Assembly (NCBI RefSeq): GCF_006716345.1 | Contig: NZ_VFOX01000001.1 | Span: forward strand, 2,418,001 to 2,482,000 | Reading direction: 5' to 3' | Length of the DNA stretch: 64,000 nt | DNA from: Microbacterium saperdae | GTDB lineage: Bacteria > Actinomycetota > Actinomycetes > Actinomycetales > Microbacteriaceae | Shown here: one piece after another, positions 61,581 to 64,000 of the stretch | How positions within the stretch are numbered: position 1 is the stretch's first letter | Layout: each line of letters begins with the position of its first letter | The notes under the pieces: generated by a model | Database searches by the model: none | Seen by the model: only the letters and a program-made list of their open reading frames with translations | Told to the model about the DNA's origin: nothing | Made by a program: the position numbers and the translations under genes

Positions 61581-62456
61581 TCAGGGGTAGCGCGGCTCCG
61601 ACCCGCTGGCCCGCGCGATGAGGCGGGCGACCATCTCTTCGGACGTCGTGTTCTCGCCGGGCAGGTTGGGCTTGCCGCTGCCGTGGTAGTCGCTCGATCC
61701 GGTCACGATGAGGTCGTGCGTCGCGGCGATCTCATGCAGCAGCTTCTTGCCCGATGCGGTGTTCTCGCGATGGTCGATCTCGAACCCGCCGAGGCCCGCT
61801 GCGATCAGTCGTTCGATGAAGGGCACGGGCATCATGCGGTCACGACCCGACGTCACGGGGTGCGCGATCACGGCCACTCCCCCGGCCTCGGTGATCAACC
61901 GCACAGCCGTGAGCGGATCGGGTGCGTAGTGCGGTTCGTAATAGCCCGCGCGGGGGTGCAGGATCCCGTCGAACGCCTCCGTGCGGTCCCGCGCGATGCC
62001 CCGTGCGACCAAAGCATCCGCGATGTGGGGGCGCCCGACCGTGGCATCGGCGACGGTCTGAGCGACCACGTCATCCCAATGCAGGTCGTAGTCGCGCCCA
62101 ATATGACGCACGATCCTCTCGGCGCGGCCGATCCGGTCCTCGCGGATGCGCGCGGTCTCCGCCGCGAGCGCCGCGTCATCGGGGTCGAAGAGATAGCCGA
62201 GCACATGCACGCTGCGCCACTCGTGCTTGGACGAGAGCTCCATTCCGGGGATGAACGTCATCCCGAGAGCGACGGCGGCCCGGCCCGCCTCGTCCCACCC
62301 CGTGGTTCGATCGTGGTCGGTGAGGGCAGCCGTACGCACCCCGTGCGCGTGGGCCTGGCGCATCACCTCGGCCGGCGCCTCCGTGCCATCGGAATGGTGG
62401 GAGTGCAGGTGCAGGTCCGCGGGGCCTGCGAACCTGAGGGGGTGTTGATCGGCCAT
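61581..62456 (-). CDS. PHP-domain phosphoesterase (RNase AM/YciV-like)
   Basis: A 291-residue PHP enzyme with metal motifs DLHLHSHHSDGT (residues 14-25), TDHDRTTGWDEA, GMELSSKHEWRSVHVLG, AHPV and SDYHGSGK. This arrangement matches YciV/RNase AM and 3',5'-nucleoside bisphosphate phosphatases, which act on nucleotides or 5' RNA ends. Soluble. A usual actinobacterial copy; substrate not certain. It precedes the DUF817 gene in transcription, separated by 67 bp, and is divergent from the EEP gene. Confidence 0.9.
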   Translation of the reverse strand: MADQHPLRFAGPADLHLHSHHSDGTEAPAEVMRQAHAHGVRTAALTDHDRTTGWDEAGRAAVALGMTFIPGMELSSKHEWRSVHVLGYLFDPDDAALAAETARIREDRIGRAERIVRHIGRDYDLHWDDVVAQTVADATVGRPHIADALVARGIARDRTEAFDGILHPRAGYYEPHYAPDPLTAVRLITEAGGVAVIAHPVTSGRDRMMPVPFIERLIAAGLGGFEIDHRENTASGKKLLHEIAATHDLIVTGSSDYHGSGKPNLPGENTTSEEMVARLIARASGSEPRYP

Positions 62457-62545
62457 CCTCCGAGCGTACCGAGCGGAGCGGGTCGCGGTCGCGCACGCAG
62501 CACCGGGGCAGGGACTTCACAGGCGTCTCTTCTAGGCTTGTCGGG

Positions 62546-63568
62546 ATGCTTCGACTACTGGGGATTCTGTTCACCGTGCTGCTCGCGATCGCCACGGCGA
62601 TCGTCGTGTGGCCCCAGTTCTTCCGACTCGAGCAGACCTATCCGTTCACGCAGCTGGTGTCGGCGCGCGGACTCGTGCTGGGCGCCTTCCTGATCGTCGC
62701 CGTGCTTGCACTGCTGCTGCTCCTCATCCGTCCGCTGCGAGGGTTCGCGGCATCCGTGCTGATCGTCGCCCTCCTCGGTGCGGGAGCCACCGGGATCATC
62801 GGCGTCACACGCGGTTTCGGCACCACGGCACTTCCCGAGAAAACCGACAGCAGCGTCCGCGTGCTCACGTGGAACACGGCCGGCGAGGCGGTCTCGGCCG
62901 AGACCATCGCGCAGCAGATCCTCGATCAGGGCGCCGACATCGTTGCCCTCCCGGAGACGACCGAGGCGGTCGGCGAGCGCATCGCGATCATGCTGCGTGA
63001 GCAGGGGCATCCGATGTGGGTGCACCATGTGCAGTTCCGACCGGACGTGCCCAACGGTCCCCAGTCCTGGCAGACCACGGTGCTGGTCTCGCCGGAACTC
63101 GGCGAGTACTCCGTGATCCAGTCGTCCGAAGACGGCTCCAGCAACACCGGCTCCGTGCCGAGCGTCGTGCTGATGCCCATCGACGGCAGCGGCCCCACGA
63201 TCGTCGCCGTCCATGCCGTCGCACCGCGCATGGAGGAGATGCAGCAGTGGCGCTCCGACCTGCAGTGGGTCGCCGACCAGTGCCCGGCCGGCGACGTCAT
63301 CCTCGCGGGCGACTTCAACGCGACGATCGATCACATGGCATCGCTCGGCGTCGGCGGCGGCGACATGGGCTACTGCCGCGATGTCGCCTCACGCACCGGC
63401 AACGGCCTGTCGGGGACGTGGCCGAGCTCCCTCCCCGCTCTCGCGGGGGCACCCATCGACCACGTGATGGCCACGTCCAACTGGACCCCCTCGGGGTCGG
63501 CCGTCCTCGACGATGCCGGTGGCAGCGACCACCGCGCGCTGGTGGTCCAGCTCGAGCCCGCCGGCTGA
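62546..63568 (+). CDS. Endonuclease/exonuclease/phosphatase (EEP) family membrane protein
   Basis: A 340-residue protein. Three N-terminal helices (residues 3-22, 45-65, 72-92) place the catalytic domain outside the cell. EEP motifs follow: RVLTWNTAG, VALPETTE, AGDFNATIDH and the final GGSDHRALVVQL. Substrate could be a phosphodiester in lipid or DNA; not resolvable. ATG 62546, with divergent promoter gap to the PHP gene. Confidence 0.9.
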   Translation: MLRLLGILFTVLLAIATAIVVWPQFFRLEQTYPFTQLVSARGLVLGAFLIVAVLALLLLLIRPLRGFAASVLIVALLGAGATGIIGVTRGFGTTALPEKTDSSVRVLTWNTAGEAVSAETIAQQILDQGADIVALPETTEAVGERIAIMLREQGHPMWVHHVQFRPDVPNGPQSWQTTVLVSPELGEYSVIQSSEDGSSNTGSVPSVVLMPIDGSGPTIVAVHAVAPRMEEMQQWRSDLQWVADQCPAGDVILAGDFNATIDHMASLGVGGGDMGYCRDVASRTGNGLSGTWPSSLPALAGAPIDHVMATSNWTPSGSAVLDDAGGSDHRALVVQLEPAG

Positions 63569-63605
63569 GCTCCCGCTCCTCCGTCACAGGTGACAGACTG
63601 GACGG

Positions 63606-64000
63606 ATGAGCACCGCAGAACGCGACACGATCGCAGAGCCCGCCGTCGAGAACAGCAACACGAACCGCAAGCAGCCGTTCCCCCGCGGTTTCCTCGACAC
63701 GATCTCCACCGGGTGGGCGGAACGCCCCGAGACCCTCCCCGCCCCGCGCGCACAGGCCTCGTACGCCGCAGCACGCCGCGCAGCGCTCTCCGATGCCTTC
63801 CCCGGCCAGCGCCTGGTGATCCCCGCCGGCTCGCTGAAGCAGCGCAGCAACGACACCGACTACGTCTTCCGCGCCCACTCCGCGTTCGCCCACCTCACCG
63901 GCTGGGCGTCGGATGCCGAGCCGGACTCGATCCTGGTCTTCGAGCCCGTCGACGGCGCGCATGAGGTCACGCTCTACTTCCGCGAACGTGCCGACCGGAC
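63606..64000 (+). CDS. Aminopeptidase P family protein, N-terminal part
   Basis: The first 131 codons of a probable Xaa-Pro aminopeptidase. After a ~45-residue polar start (MSTAERDTIAEPAVENSN), the non-catalytic N-domain appears: LSDAFPGQRLVIPAGSLKQR, DYVFRAHSAFAHLTGW and ILVFEP. These match the creatinase-N domain of PepP. The catalytic M24 domain is beyond the window. ATG 63606 lies 38 bp after the EEP gene and may share its transcript. Confidence 0.85.
   Translation, partial: MSTAERDTIAEPAVENSNTNRKQPFPRGFLDTISTGWAERPETLPAPRAQASYAAARRAALSDAFPGQRLVIPAGSLKQRSNDTDYVFRAHSAFAHLTGWASDAEPDSILVFEPVDGAHEVTLYFRERADR

Noticed and set aside
1..64000. Mobile elements, phage genes, restriction or other defence systems
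   Set aside because: No transposase, integrase, phage structural gene, methyltransferase or toxin-antitoxin pair was recognised anywhere in the window.

Overview
The window is high-GC DNA (around two thirds G+C by eye) from an actinobacterium, most likely a Microbacterium-like member of the Microbacteriaceae. The evidence is the GC-rich coding style, many GTG starts, an initiator tRNA without an encoded CCA, actinobacterial families (AdnAB nuclease-helicase, DUF3107, UPF0182, Zincin_2, LAxTG surface protein) and two gene orders that match Mycobacterium tuberculosis as I remember it: birA-PH protein-purK-purE, and the block Rv3193c to Rv3211. The genus is an inference. No prophage, insertion sequence, CRISPR array or rRNA was seen, and no stretch over 300 bp lacks a gene.

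Region 1 (1-19359, all minus strand) is a surface-polysaccharide locus of 17 genes that looks like one operon, because most neighbours are joined by 4-bp ATGA or GTGA stop/start overlaps. Reading with transcription, it encodes a Wzm/Wzt ABC exporter, a DUF6541 membrane protein, a GT2/DUF2304 pair, glycosyltransferases, an acetyltransferase-aminotransferase-dehydrogenase trio for a 2,3-diacetamido sugar nucleotide, a second PglK-like ABC exporter, more glycosyltransferases (including a GT4-GT2 fusion and a tandem duplicate pair) and a UDP-HexNAc 2-epimerase that runs off the left edge.

Region 2 (19448-25674) holds cell-surface genes: a secreted protein with nine FG-GAP-like repeats behind a cysteine-rich domain, another glycosyltransferase, a DUF4012 membrane-anchored protein, and a small surface protein with two tandem sortase-like motifs.

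Region 3 (25925-37364) mixes housekeeping and wall-polymer genes. An LCP ligase follows purE, purK, a PH-domain membrane protein, birA and a CDP-glycerol-glycerophosphotransferase-like gene. A plus-strand GT2 comes next, then two more glycerophosphotransferase-like genes and an HtrA-type protease. Together with region 1 this suggests a cell investing heavily in wall glycopolymers: made in the cytoplasm, exported by ABC transporters, and attached to peptidoglycan by LCP enzymes.

Region 4 (37465-39639) has a class I aminotransferase, a nitrilase-family amidase and the initiator tRNA with a very strong terminator.

Region 5 (39878-60614) is the conserved actinobacterial block: UPF0182, a YlbL-type PDZ/Lon-like protease, a Zincin_2 protein, a TOMM/ThiF-like orphan, UvrD2, NudC, a catalytically degenerate APH-fold protein, AdnB, AdnA, DUF3107, two small membrane proteins, a ferritin-like protein and an RhlE-type DEAD-box helicase. 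Several convergent pairs here overlap tail to tail in coding sequence.

Region 6 (60530-64000) has DUF817, a PHP phosphoesterase, an EEP-family phosphatase/nuclease and the start of an aminopeptidase P that is cut by the right edge.
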